Of a stretch of 26,164 nucleotides of DNA, positions 7,459 through 15,099 are shown one piece after another; within the stretch, counting starts at the first letter, position 1, and the number at the start of each line of letters is the position of its first letter. Source of the stretch: an uncultured Eubacterium sp. (GTDB lineage: Bacteria > Bacillota > Clostridia > Lachnospirales > Lachnospiraceae); contig URGC01000021.1 in the NCBI GenBank assembly GCA_900547255.1, positions 1-26,164 on the forward strand. The letters run 5' to 3'. The position numbers and the translations under genes were made by a program. The notes beneath the pieces were generated by a model. It ran no database searches. It saw nothing but the letters and a program-made list of their open reading frames with translations, and had not been told where the DNA came from.

Positions 7459-8301
7459 TCAGTTATCCGCAATCTCCTTTCTGTATTCACTGGGAGCTAA
7501 TCCATACTTTTTCTTGAAAAGTGTGCAAAGATAATTGCCACTGCCGATGCCAATTCTGCCAGCGATTTCATTGATGGAAAGGTTACTTGCTGCAAGCAAA
7601 ATCTGTGTATGCTGCAGGCGCACGTCAGTGAGGTAATCTGTGAAAGAAGCACCAGTTACATTTTTGAAAAGCCTTGAAAAATGAGATGCAGAAAGTGACA
7701 CATGTGCTGCAACTTCTTCAATAGAAAAGCCATATTCAAGATTATTTTCAATGTAAACAAGCGCATCCTGAATCCGTTCATCGAATTTCTTTATATACAG
7801 AGTCTGCTCATCACTATCAGATGGGATATGGTTCTCATACATGTAGAAGAACAACTTGTAGACCATACCAAGAAGAACAAGCTGGGAGTGAGGGGCATTT
7901 TTAGTATATTCCTGTAAAATCTCCTCATACATAGCATGAATTATCTGCTGGGATTCTTTGGTAAAATGCAGATAATTAGAACAGATTACATCTAATTCAT
8001 TCTCTCCGATAATATCAATAATTGGCTGAAATGCCTCGGTTCTCACTTTTAATACATATCTGTCATAAGGGACATCCGACATGGAGCAGTTGCGGTGGTA
8101 TACATGAGGCTTGCTGACACCACAGTCTCCGGAGTGTGTTGTTCTGATAGTCTCAGTAGAGATATATCGCCTGTCGCCAGACACAATATATCCGAGTGTA
8201 TAGTGGTCGGGTGCAGCCTGCATAGTTGGCATGGAATATCTGCCATCCTTGACTTTGTGGTCTATATAAACATTTTCTCCTGGCTTTAAAGGATAAGGCA
8301 T
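7459..8301 (-). CDS. AraC-family transcription regulator
   Basis: A 280-residue regulator. The N-terminal half resembles a cupin-type effector domain (PDHYTLGYIVSGDRRYIST... and the PHVYHRNC turn). The C-terminal 100 residues hold two helix-turn-helix units (IEEVAAHVSLSASHFSRLFKNVTG and INEIAGRIGIGSGNYLCTLFKKKYG) and end in the family pattern APSEYRK. It is divergent from the ABC exporter pair, with 156 bp between the two starts containing an inverted repeat (see 8339-8392), so control of the exporter genes and of itself is likely. The start ATG 8299-8301 is preceded by a weak GGAG. Confidence 0.93.
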   Translation of the reverse strand: MPYPLKPGENVYIDHKVKDGRYSMPTMQAAPDHYTLGYIVSGDRRYISTETIRTTHSGDCGVSKPHVYHRNCSMSDVPYDRYVLKVRTEAFQPIIDIIGENELDVICSNYLHFTKESQQIIHAMYEEILQEYTKNAPHSQLVLLGMVYKLFFYMYENHIPSDSDEQTLYIKKFDERIQDALVYIENNLEYGFSIEEVAAHVSLSASHFSRLFKNVTGASFTDYLTDVRLQHTQILLAASNLSINEIAGRIGIGSGNYLCTLFKKKYGLAPSEYRKEIADN

Positions 8302-8338
8302 ATCATTTTCTCCGTAATTATATAATGAATTTCAGCGA

Positions 8339-8392
8339 TGATTTCAAATTATAGATTTGCTCACAAATACGCTTTCAGATTTGATGAAATCA
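8339..8392. promoter_or_regulatory. Operator-like inverted and direct repeats between araC-type gene and ABC genes
   Basis: tgatttca (8339-8346) and tgaaatca (8385-8392) are a perfect inverted repeat. Inside it, agatttg is repeated directly at 8353-8359 and 8377-8383 (24 bp apart), and atttg/caaat form a small inner palindrome (8355-8368). Such sets are usual at AraC-type targets. Assignment to the 7459-8301 regulator is inferred from position. Confidence 0.5.
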
Positions 8393-8457
8393 CTCTTTTA
8401 ATATTATATGATTGTGTATAGCAAAAAGCAATTAAATTTGTTAAGGGGGTGTTTTAC

Positions 8458-10176
8458 GTGAGAAAAAATGAAGTTCTAAGAAAGATTATTGTGAAAAATA
8501 GTCCGTTTTTTGCAATAGCAGTTATTTTGTCATTCATTTTATCGGAATTAGTAGTTGTGGGTTCAGGGCTGATTTCTGATTTTGTCAATGTGCTGACAAT
8601 AGGCGGAAGTGTGGATATGATGAGCCTTAGCCTTGAAATGGGAATAATTATTTTAATTTCCATGGCAATGTCATACACTAGAAGTATATGCAATGCACTG
8701 TTCAGCATAAATGTGCAGAAGCAGTGCAAAAATATGACGATGGAAGCCATTGAAAAGGCTGATTACAGTTTCTTTAATGATAATGCCGGAACTGTGATTA
8801 ATAAGCTTACATCTGATATCGGCGACATGGGTAACCTGCTTTCTGAGATATTGCCGGATATTTTAAAATATGCTGTTACTATTATTGTTATAAGTTTTGC
8901 AATTATGCGTATGAATTGGATTATATTTGTGGGAGTTCTTGTTGTATTTCCAACAAGCATTTTCATAAGTAACAGGATTGCAGAGCGGATTAATGCATTA
9001 GCGAAGAAAAGAAGAGGAAAATATGACGAACTCAGCAATATCGCACTTGATAATATAGAGGGAATTGAGATTGCAAAGGCGTATGGATTAGAGGATATTC
9101 TGGGAAAGAGAGTAAATAAAAAGGCGCATGAGATTTTGCAGAATGAATATGCAAGAAACAGATATCAGGCTTTAGCCAGTGGATTGATGTTATTCATGAA
9201 ATGGGTTCCTACAATTATATGTTCTATAATTTCACTTGGACTGGTGCTTAGAAATGTTATTACAATAGGTGAGCTTATGGCATTTCTGGTGCTTCTGGGT
9301 AAAATTTCTGACCCAATCAGTGAACTTCCATTCAGAATGATAGATGCAAAAGAGATGATGATTTCTGTAAGAAGAATACAGGAAATCATGAATATTGAAT
9401 CTGAAAAGAGTGGAGTGTATGAAGGTGGTACTGAAAAATCAGATTCAGCAGTAATTGAACTTAAAAATATTGCATTTTCTTACAACACGGAATCCCAAAC
9501 ACATATTTTAAAGGATTTAGATATGGTCGTAGAGAAAGGACAGAAAGTTGCGGTGGTCGGGGCTTCGGGAGCTGGTAAATCAACGCTGATAAAGTTACTG
9601 TGTGGATTTATCAGGAAATCTTCTGGTGTGTATAATTTCTGTAGTCATGATTTTGAAGAGTGGAATATAGATAAGGCAAGGAGCATGATGGCATATGTTT
9701 CACAGAACTCATATCTTTTTCCCGGAACAATAGCAGAAAATATTGCTTATGGTGGTGGCGGAATAGATATGGAAAAGGTGGAAAAGGCGTGCAGGGAGGC
9801 TGGTATATACGAAATGATTAATGAGCTGCCAGAAAGATTTAACACTGAGGTCGGAGAAAGAGGAGTTAAATTGTCAGGCGGCGAGAGGCAGAGACTTTCT
9901 ATTGCAAGAGCCATTTATAAGGACACACCTATTATATTGATGGATGAGCCAACGTCCGCACTGGATGAGGAAACACAGGCATTAGTAAGCAAAGTGATTT
10001 ATGATGGCAGGGATAAAACGGTGATTGTTATAGCGCACAGATTATCTACGATAAAAGATGCTGATGTTATTTACTGCATGGACAAAGGAAAGATAACAGA
10101 GAGCGGAAGCCACGATGAGTTGATGGCAAAGAGTGGCGCATATGCCGCATTATATAGGAAGGAGGCAGTTCAATAA
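8458..10176 (+). CDS. ABC exporter half-transporter, subunit 1
   Basis: A 572-residue half-transporter with six transmembrane helices in the first 300 residues and an ATPase domain at the C-terminus. Walker A is GASGAGKST (about residue 368), the Q-loop lies in AYVSQNSYLFPG, the signature is LSGGE (about 472), Walker B is IILMDEPTSALD with the catalytic Glu, and the H-loop is IAHRLST. It should pair with the next gene product, with which it overlaps by one base. The start is GTG 8458 with AAGGGGG at 8443-8449; the GTG at 8449 lies inside that site. The substrate is unknown: drugs, peptides and lipids are all exported by such pairs. Confidence 0.93.
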   Translation: MRKNEVLRKIIVKNSPFFAIAVILSFILSELVVVGSGLISDFVNVLTIGGSVDMMSLSLEMGIIILISMAMSYTRSICNALFSINVQKQCKNMTMEAIEKADYSFFNDNAGTVINKLTSDIGDMGNLLSEILPDILKYAVTIIVISFAIMRMNWIIFVGVLVVFPTSIFISNRIAERINALAKKRRGKYDELSNIALDNIEGIEIAKAYGLEDILGKRVNKKAHEILQNEYARNRYQALASGLMLFMKWVPTIICSIISLGLVLRNVITIGELMAFLVLLGKISDPISELPFRMIDAKEMMISVRRIQEIMNIESEKSGVYEGGTEKSDSAVIELKNIAFSYNTESQTHILKDLDMVVEKGQKVAVVGASGAGKSTLIKLLCGFIRKSSGVYNFCSHDFEEWNIDKARSMMAYVSQNSYLFPGTIAENIAYGGGGIDMEKVEKACREAGIYEMINELPERFNTEVGERGVKLSGGERQRLSIARAIYKDTPIILMDEPTSALDEETQALVSKVIYDGRDKTVIVIAHRLSTIKDADVIYCMDKGKITESGSHDELMAKSGAYAALYRKEAVQ

Positions 10177-11843
10177 TGAACACATATAAAAGTCTTGTGA
10201 AAAGTTTAAAGATGATGGGGAAAAGACTGCCTCTGTATCTTACGGGAATACTTATGATGACGGCATTTAATGCTCTTTTTGAAGTCGCAGGCTCATTTTT
10301 TATGAAAATAATATTTGAAGCGGCAGGAAATGGAATGACACCTACGTACAATCAGAGAATGGTTGTGGCTGTAATATGCGGCATTTTATCGATTATACTG
10401 TCATCGGTATTTATGTGTGTATACAATAACGAAGCGAAGAGAATGACTCTTGCTTTGAAAGAGATAGTATTTGCTAAGGCTATGAGGCTTCCATATGAGT
10501 ATTATGAGGAACATCACAGTGGCGAGATAATCTCTAAGATGGTTTATGACACGGATGTGGCTTCTAATATATATTCGTCAAGATTAAGAAGAGTGCTGGC
10601 ACCGATAATATACGTGGTTGTGTTTGCAGTGGCGATGATAATAATTAATCCGCTTATGACTGTCATTCTGATAGCGTTAAATGTACTGCTGTTTATCGCC
10701 AATACCATGATTTCAAAACCAATGAAAAAAGTGGGAAAGCAGTTGTCACAGAAAAATATGGTGATGACAAATATTATCTCTAACATAATAGCAGGTGTGG
10801 AGATTACAAAAATGTATGATGTGAATCATACTGGAATAAGAAAATATAAGGCCGAAAATAATGAATATGTGATTACACAGAAAGAGAAAATGAGATTGTC
10901 AGCATTGCTTGATATGTTAAATACAGCGTTTGATTTACTGTGTTCACTTATGTTTATTGTTGTTGGAATAGTTCTTATTCAGAATGGGTTGGCGACAATA
11001 GGAGAAATCGCAGCTATTTTCACATTGTATACGTCACTTAGTGTCCGATTTCTTCAATTAGGAAAGAATATACCAGAACTTATCAACTGTATTGCGTATG
11101 CTGAGAGGATTTTTGAATTTTTAAATCTTCCAGAGGAAAATAAATGCGCAGGCAATCAATCTGCGAAAGATGGCAGTGCATACAGTTCGGCAGGGATGAA
11201 ACCAGATGTAAATGCGGTTGACTGTGAGAATATCACATTTGGATATAAAGGCAAGGAACTGCTTTTTACAGGAAGCAGTTATAGATTTCCAGCTAATAAA
11301 ATCATTGCTGTTACAGGACATTCTGGATGTGGTAAAAGCACATTGGCGAAGCTGTTATTGGGATTCTATGAATTGCAAGACGGAGATATTAATATATTTG
11401 GACAAAATATATGTGATATCGGAATAGGAGCAGCCAGAAGGCAGATAGCGTATGTTCCACAGATTCCATACATGTATAACATTAGTATCATGGAGAATAT
11501 AAGATGTGGAAAACCAGATGCGTCAGACGAAGAAATCATATCAGCCGCAAAGCTTGCCAACGCACATGAATTTATTATGGAGTCGGAGAATGGATATGAC
11601 ACAGTTCTTAACAACAGAGGAAACAATCTGTCAGGTGGACAGAGACAAAGAATTGCAATAGCAAGAGCAATAATAAAGGATTCGCCGATAATCCTAATGG
11701 ATGAGGCAACATCAGCACTCGACAATGAATCCGAGCAGCTCATATCAGAGGCAGTCGCTGGGCTGAAGGACAGAAAAACAGTCATAATGATTGCACACAG
11801 GGTGACTACAATTCAGAGCGCAGATATGGTCGTGGAAGTGTGA
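10176..11843 (+). CDS. ABC exporter half-transporter, subunit 2
   Basis: A 555-residue partner of the preceding gene, read from ATG 10176 in the TAATG overlap, so the two are translationally coupled. It has six membrane helices, then an ATPase domain with Walker A GHSGCGKST (about residue 382), LSGGQ (about 484), Walker B IILMDEATSALD and IAHRVTT. Both subunits keep the catalytic Glu in Walker B (DEP and DEA), so the sequences do not show an obviously degenerate site. The protein ends at SADMVVEV, shorter than usual after the H-loop: the common tail (a D-x-G-x-I strand and a final helix) is missing. Confidence 0.92.
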   Translation: MNTYKSLVKSLKMMGKRLPLYLTGILMMTAFNALFEVAGSFFMKIIFEAAGNGMTPTYNQRMVVAVICGILSIILSSVFMCVYNNEAKRMTLALKEIVFAKAMRLPYEYYEEHHSGEIISKMVYDTDVASNIYSSRLRRVLAPIIYVVVFAVAMIIINPLMTVILIALNVLLFIANTMISKPMKKVGKQLSQKNMVMTNIISNIIAGVEITKMYDVNHTGIRKYKAENNEYVITQKEKMRLSALLDMLNTAFDLLCSLMFIVVGIVLIQNGLATIGEIAAIFTLYTSLSVRFLQLGKNIPELINCIAYAERIFEFLNLPEENKCAGNQSAKDGSAYSSAGMKPDVNAVDCENITFGYKGKELLFTGSSYRFPANKIIAVTGHSGCGKSTLAKLLLGFYELQDGDINIFGQNICDIGIGAARRQIAYVPQIPYMYNISIMENIRCGKPDASDEEIISAAKLANAHEFIMESENGYDTVLNNRGNNLSGGQRQRIAIARAIIKDSPIILMDEATSALDNESEQLISEAVAGLKDRKTVIMIAHRVTTIQSADMVVEV

Positions 11844-11995
11844 GGAGAAGTTAATAGAGGCTTTATTTTGAAGAAAAATGATTGATATATGCACCTATTT
11901 GTGATAAATTTAATTCAGAAAGATTTTGTTCAAATTGATTTGAATAAAAATAATTACTTACGCTGCCCCTTGATTGGTATAAAAAATAACGGATG

Positions 11996-12044
11996 AACTC
12001 TGTAGAATATAGGAGAATGGTGACTATATTCTACAGAGTTTTTT
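11996..12044 (+). terminator. Strong intrinsic terminator
   Basis: aactctgtagaatata (11996-12011) pairs perfectly with tatattctacagagtt (12025-12040) around a 13-nt loop, then TTTT. It lies 152 nt after the ABC operon and insulates it from the agr-like block. The long interval may hold a 3' UTR. Confidence 0.85.
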
Positions 12045-12053
12045 AGATTGTCA

Positions 12054-12085
12054 TTTTCTGCAAGAATTAGCCGTTTTCTGCAAGA
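12054..12085 (+). promoter_or_regulatory. Phased direct repeat, candidate LytTR regulator box
   Basis: ttttctgcaaga is repeated exactly at 12054-12065 and 12074-12085, start to start 20 bp. LytTR-type regulators (AgrA, VirR, ComE) bind pairs of direct repeats about two helix turns apart just upstream of the -35 box. These repeats end 4 bp before the -35 at 12090. The nearest LytTR gene is at 14370-15098 in the same block. The link is inferred. Confidence 0.6.
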
Positions 12086-12089
12086 TGGA

Positions 12090-12117
12090 TTGAATCAATA
12101 CCAAGATGCTGTATACT
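12090..12117 (+). promoter_or_regulatory. Candidate promoter of the agr-like block
   Basis: TTGAAT (12090-12095), a 16-bp spacer and TATACT (12112-12117). The position directly after the phased direct repeat argues for activator-dependent transcription into the 12159-13619 genes, perhaps through to agrB. Confidence 0.55.
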
Positions 12118-12137
12118 CCAATATATGAAATAAAAAT

Positions 12138-12154
12138 GTGATTAATATAATCAC
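12138..12154 (+). repeat. Short perfect hairpin before the truncated gene
   Basis: gtgatta (12138-12144) and taatcac (12148-12154) with a 3-nt loop, in the presumed leader between the promoter at 12090 and the truncated frame. No T tail follows; function unknown. Confidence 0.35.
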
Positions 12155-12158
12155 ATAA

Positions 12159-12719
12159 TATAATTTTGAAATATATGATAACAATAATAATCTTATAACA
12201 AACGAATCGTATGTTAAAGATACATTTGGACCTAAGGCATTTGAATTTAGTGTTCCATCAACAGGATATTATTATGTAAAAGTGTTTGGTAATACTTCGA
12301 GTGCAACAAAATATAAAATTATGGTTGGAGGTCCTACATACTTGGCAGGTTCGTGTAGTATACAGTTAAATACTGTTACAATGAGAAATAATAATGATAC
12401 ACGTATAACATTAGATTTAACGAATAGAGAAATACTTCCAGAAGATGCTGTTATTTATAGTATGAATATGTCAAAAGTAAATAGCTCTGCAGTTGGAAGT
12501 ATTATTCTTGATAATTTGACAAGTGGTAAGACGGTTGCATTAAATATGTATTCATGGGATAAGTTAAGCATACAATCATTAAATTTACAGTTAAGAAGTA
12601 GATGGAGAATAGAATTTGGATATAGTGGTAATGGTTCTTGTTCTCCTAAACTTCAAATGAATTATGTATATCCTTTAAAAAATGTTCCATCAGAAGATAA
12701 TATTCAAATAAGTCAATAG
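12159..12719 (+). pseudogene. 5'-truncated surface protein gene with PPC-like beta-sandwich
   Basis: The open frame runs from just after a TAA (12156-12158) for 187 codons, without an ATG or ribosome site near its front. The first part (AFEFSVPSTGYYYVKVFG) has the look of bacterial pre-peptidase C-terminal (PPC) domains, small beta-sandwiches attached to secreted proteins. The second half (from about GGPTYLAG) is another beta-rich stretch I do not recognise. There is no signal peptide, although such domains are extracellular. The likely reading is the C-terminal remainder of a larger secreted protein whose 5' part was deleted, leaving the promoter at 12090 directly in front. A shorter product from GTG 12282 is possible but has no ribosome site. 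Confidence 0.55.
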
Positions 12720-12734
12720 AATGTGAGGTATATT

Positions 12735-13619
12735 ATGGCACTATCAAATGTATTGTCGTTAAATTCTCAGATTAAGTTAAAGAATATAGATAGAAAAAAG
12801 CAGGTTGTCAATACAGTTTTAAAAAATGATAAGTCTGTTGGCAATAGTAAAATGGACGAGTATGTTAAGACAAATATAGAATGTGATGTCAAGATATATT
12901 CAGAAGTTTGTATATATAAGAATGTGAAAGTGAAACTATATGATATATTTGATGCCATTAATTTTGAAAGAATTAACAGTATGGGAGTAAAGCACTTTGG
13001 TAATGATTCAATATATTATTGTGGTAAATATAAGTTTACGGCAAGTGAGATCCCTACTGTTGATTGTGAATTTTTAGATGAAATTAAAGCAAAAGACAAC
13101 GTGATTGATTTTGGAATGGATAGATATTTTAAATATGTATCTAGTGATAATGTATCTCATTGTTTGTGTATTAATAAATATTCAATAGGAGGTTTGATAA
13201 CAGATAATCTTAGAGGAGAACCATATGATAAAACATTGTGGGATTATGCAACGTTTTGGAATATTTTATCAAGTGATAATCCATATGGAGGAGATTTTTC
13301 ACGAGAAAAAGTACAAGAGTATTTAGAAGAGGCGGGTATTAAACATGGATTTTTTTCCGTAAAAACGGGAGATAAAGTTGCTACTCATTATTATACAGCT
13401 TCTAATACTAGTGGTATAATTCAGTCTAAAGATAGATATGATCAGCGTTATAAGGCGATGACAGAAGGAACATTATTTACAGATCATGATGTTGGCGAGA
13501 CCTTTATAATAGGTGGAAAAGAGTATGTTTTAAACGATAAACATGGCATAGATATTGAGTATGGCGAAGATATTTATGACATTCAATATAAAAGGCATTG
13601 TGATGAAAATGAAGGTTAA
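12735..13619 (+). CDS. Conserved-looking protein of unknown function (possibly DUF3879)
   Basis: A 294-residue, apparently cytoplasmic protein with no signal peptide or membrane helix. It begins MALSNVLSLNSQIKLKNI, has a middle with several Asn/Tyr-rich blocks (FWNILSSDNPYGGDF) and ends with GETFIIGGKEYVLNDKHGIDIEYG. From memory this resembles the clostridial family DUF3879, but I cannot confirm it. GAGG at 12725-12728 precedes ATG 12735 by 6 nt; GTG 12723 is less likely. It follows the truncated frame by 15 nt and ends before a terminator, so promoter 12090 probably serves it. Codon use is AT-rich like the agr genes behind it. Confidence 0.8.
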   Translation: MALSNVLSLNSQIKLKNIDRKKQVVNTVLKNDKSVGNSKMDEYVKTNIECDVKIYSEVCIYKNVKVKLYDIFDAINFERINSMGVKHFGNDSIYYCGKYKFTASEIPTVDCEFLDEIKAKDNVIDFGMDRYFKYVSSDNVSHCLCINKYSIGGLITDNLRGEPYDKTLWDYATFWNILSSDNPYGGDFSREKVQEYLEEAGIKHGFFSVKTGDKVATHYYTASNTSGIIQSKDRYDQRYKAMTEGTLFTDHDVGETFIIGGKEYVLNDKHGIDIEYGEDIYDIQYKRHCDENEG

Positions 13620-13641
13620 AATAAAAATATTGTAAGTTAAG

Positions 13642-13677
13642 GGCTGCGTATGCATATTGTGTGGTACGCAGCCTTTT
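13642..13677 (+). terminator. Intrinsic terminator before agrB
   Basis: ggctgcgta (13642-13650) pairs perfectly with tacgcagcc (13665-13673), followed by TTTT. It would stop or reduce transcription from the 12735-13619 gene into agrB; the weak T tail allows some read-through. Confidence 0.8.
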
Positions 13678-13715
13678 GAAAGATTTAGTGTTAGGTTGCG
13701 TGTCGGGAGATAGTT

Positions 13716-14297
13716 ATGATTGATAACATAGTGGATAAAATAGTGGTGCAAATGATTAGTGAAAATATAATAGATGATGTAAGTTCTGAAAAATACAGAT
13801 ATACAATTGTTTCAATGTTTGAGAGTTTAATTACAATTGGGACGATTCTTATTATAGGACTATTGGCGAGAAAATTTGGATATATGCTTGTTTTCTGCAT
13901 ATTTTTCTTTTCGTTAAGGCGGCGTTGTGGTGGTCTTCATTTGAATAGTTTTTTGAAATGTTATTTTGCCAGTGTTTTGACGAGTTTGGTTATAATGCAG
14001 ATTACTAAAGTATTTGCAGATTATATTGGATTAGAGTTATTTATGATGACTGTTGCATTTCTTGTTATTGAGATAATTGGAACAGTAAATCATCCTAATA
14101 TACATATGAATCAGCAAGAATTAGCCAATTCAAAAGGGATAGCGAGAATATTAGCTGCTATTGAATGTGTAATAATATATGTCACAGCATATTTGAAATT
14201 AAATTCCGAATTAATAGCATATATGACTGTTGCACTGGTCTTATGTGCTTTATTGATGGTTATAGCAAAAGTGTGTGGACAAGATATGAAAGTGTAG
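13716..14297 (+). CDS. agrB: AgrB-like peptide-processing membrane protease
   Basis: A 193-residue integral membrane cysteine protease of the accessory gene regulator B family, which trims and cyclises an AgrD propeptide into an autoinducer. The catalytic pair is clear: in RRRCGGLHLNSFLKCYF the His is residue 75 and the Cys residue 82, seven apart as in the studied enzymes. The NHPNIHMNQQE motif further on is also typical. About five membrane segments are seen. It heads the order agrB, response regulator, kinase. The usual small agrD gene is not found before, after or near it. The ribosome site is a weak GGGAG at about 13705-13709. Confidence 0.9.
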   Translation: MIDNIVDKIVVQMISENIIDDVSSEKYRYTIVSMFESLITIGTILIIGLLARKFGYMLVFCIFFFSLRRRCGGLHLNSFLKCYFASVLTSLVIMQITKVFADYIGLELFMMTVAFLVIEIIGTVNHPNIHMNQQELANSKGIARILAAIECVIIYVTAYLKLNSELIAYMTVALVLCALLMVIAKVCGQDMKV

Positions 14298-14369
14298 CAG
14301 TATGTTTCATTGATTGTATTAGATAAATATGTAATAATAAATTTATCATTCGTTATAAAGGGAGGATAT

Positions 14370-15098
14370 ATGCTATATATAGCAATATGTGATGATGAAG
14401 CAGAATTCAGGCTATTAATAAAAGAAATAATTGAAGAGTATCTGTATGAAAAGGGAATTGATTATCAGATTGATTTGTATTCAGATGGAAAAGATATAAT
14501 AGAACTTGGAGCAGATATAATAAAATATAAAATATTTTTTCTGGATGTTAATATGGATAAGCTGAATGGAATTGATACCGCCAGAAATATACGAGGATTG
14601 AATCAAGATGCATTCATCGTGTTTACAACTGCATATATAGAGTATGCTCTTGATGGATATGGAGTTGAAGCAATCAGATATATACTGAAGAATAAAAGTA
14701 ATTTTAAACGTGATTTATATGAGTGTATGGATACGATAGTATCAAAGATGAAATATACAATTATAAAGAAAAAATTTGATTTTAACGAGGGCGTTAAAAT
14801 CTTGAATTTGGGTCACTTAGTATATGTCGAAAGTAAATTACATAAATTAATTTTTCATGTTGCAGAAGATAGAGAGTGCATATATACGATGTATGGAACA
14901 CTTAATAATCTGGAAAATGATTTGACAGAGGTAGAAGATTTATTAAGGGTTCATCAGAGCTTTCTGGTTAATATGAAATATATAGACAGAATAAAAAGAT
15001 ATTCTATTTTTCTATTAAATGGAAAGGAAATAGATATCCCTAAAGCAAGGTACAAAGATGTTGAGAAAGCGCTTGTAAAGTATAAAGGGGAAATCTGA
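14370..15098 (+). CDS. LytTR-family response regulator, AgrA/VirR type
   Basis: A 242-residue two-component regulator. The receiver domain (1-120) has the acidic pair DD at residues 8-9, the phosphorylated Asp59 in FFLDVNM and the Thr of FTTAY. The C-terminal LytTR DNA-binding domain (about 140-240) shows the hallmark RVHQSFLVNMKYIDRIKR and ends IPKARYKDVEKAL. GGAGG at 14361-14365 precedes ATG 14370 by 4 nt; the frame is open from 14310 but has no other site. It follows agrB by 72 nt and is 1 nt from the kinase gene, so the two form an operon. The repeats at 12054-12085 are its best candidate target. Confidence 0.93.
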   Translation: MLYIAICDDEAEFRLLIKEIIEEYLYEKGIDYQIDLYSDGKDIIELGADIIKYKIFFLDVNMDKLNGIDTARNIRGLNQDAFIVFTTAYIEYALDGYGVEAIRYILKNKSNFKRDLYECMDTIVSKMKYTIIKKKFDFNEGVKILNLGHLVYVESKLHKLIFHVAEDRECIYTMYGTLNNLENDLTEVEDLLRVHQSFLVNMKYIDRIKRYSIFLLNGKEIDIPKARYKDVEKALVKYKGEI

Positions 15099-15099
15099 T

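Noticed and set aside
7426..7533. Ribosome site and ATG 7439 after the XRE gene giving a 31-codon frame (MEWVADYQL...)
   Set aside because: Most of the frame is antisense to the conserved end of the AraC gene. It may be the leftover start of a lost gene, but it cannot be supported as a coding sequence.
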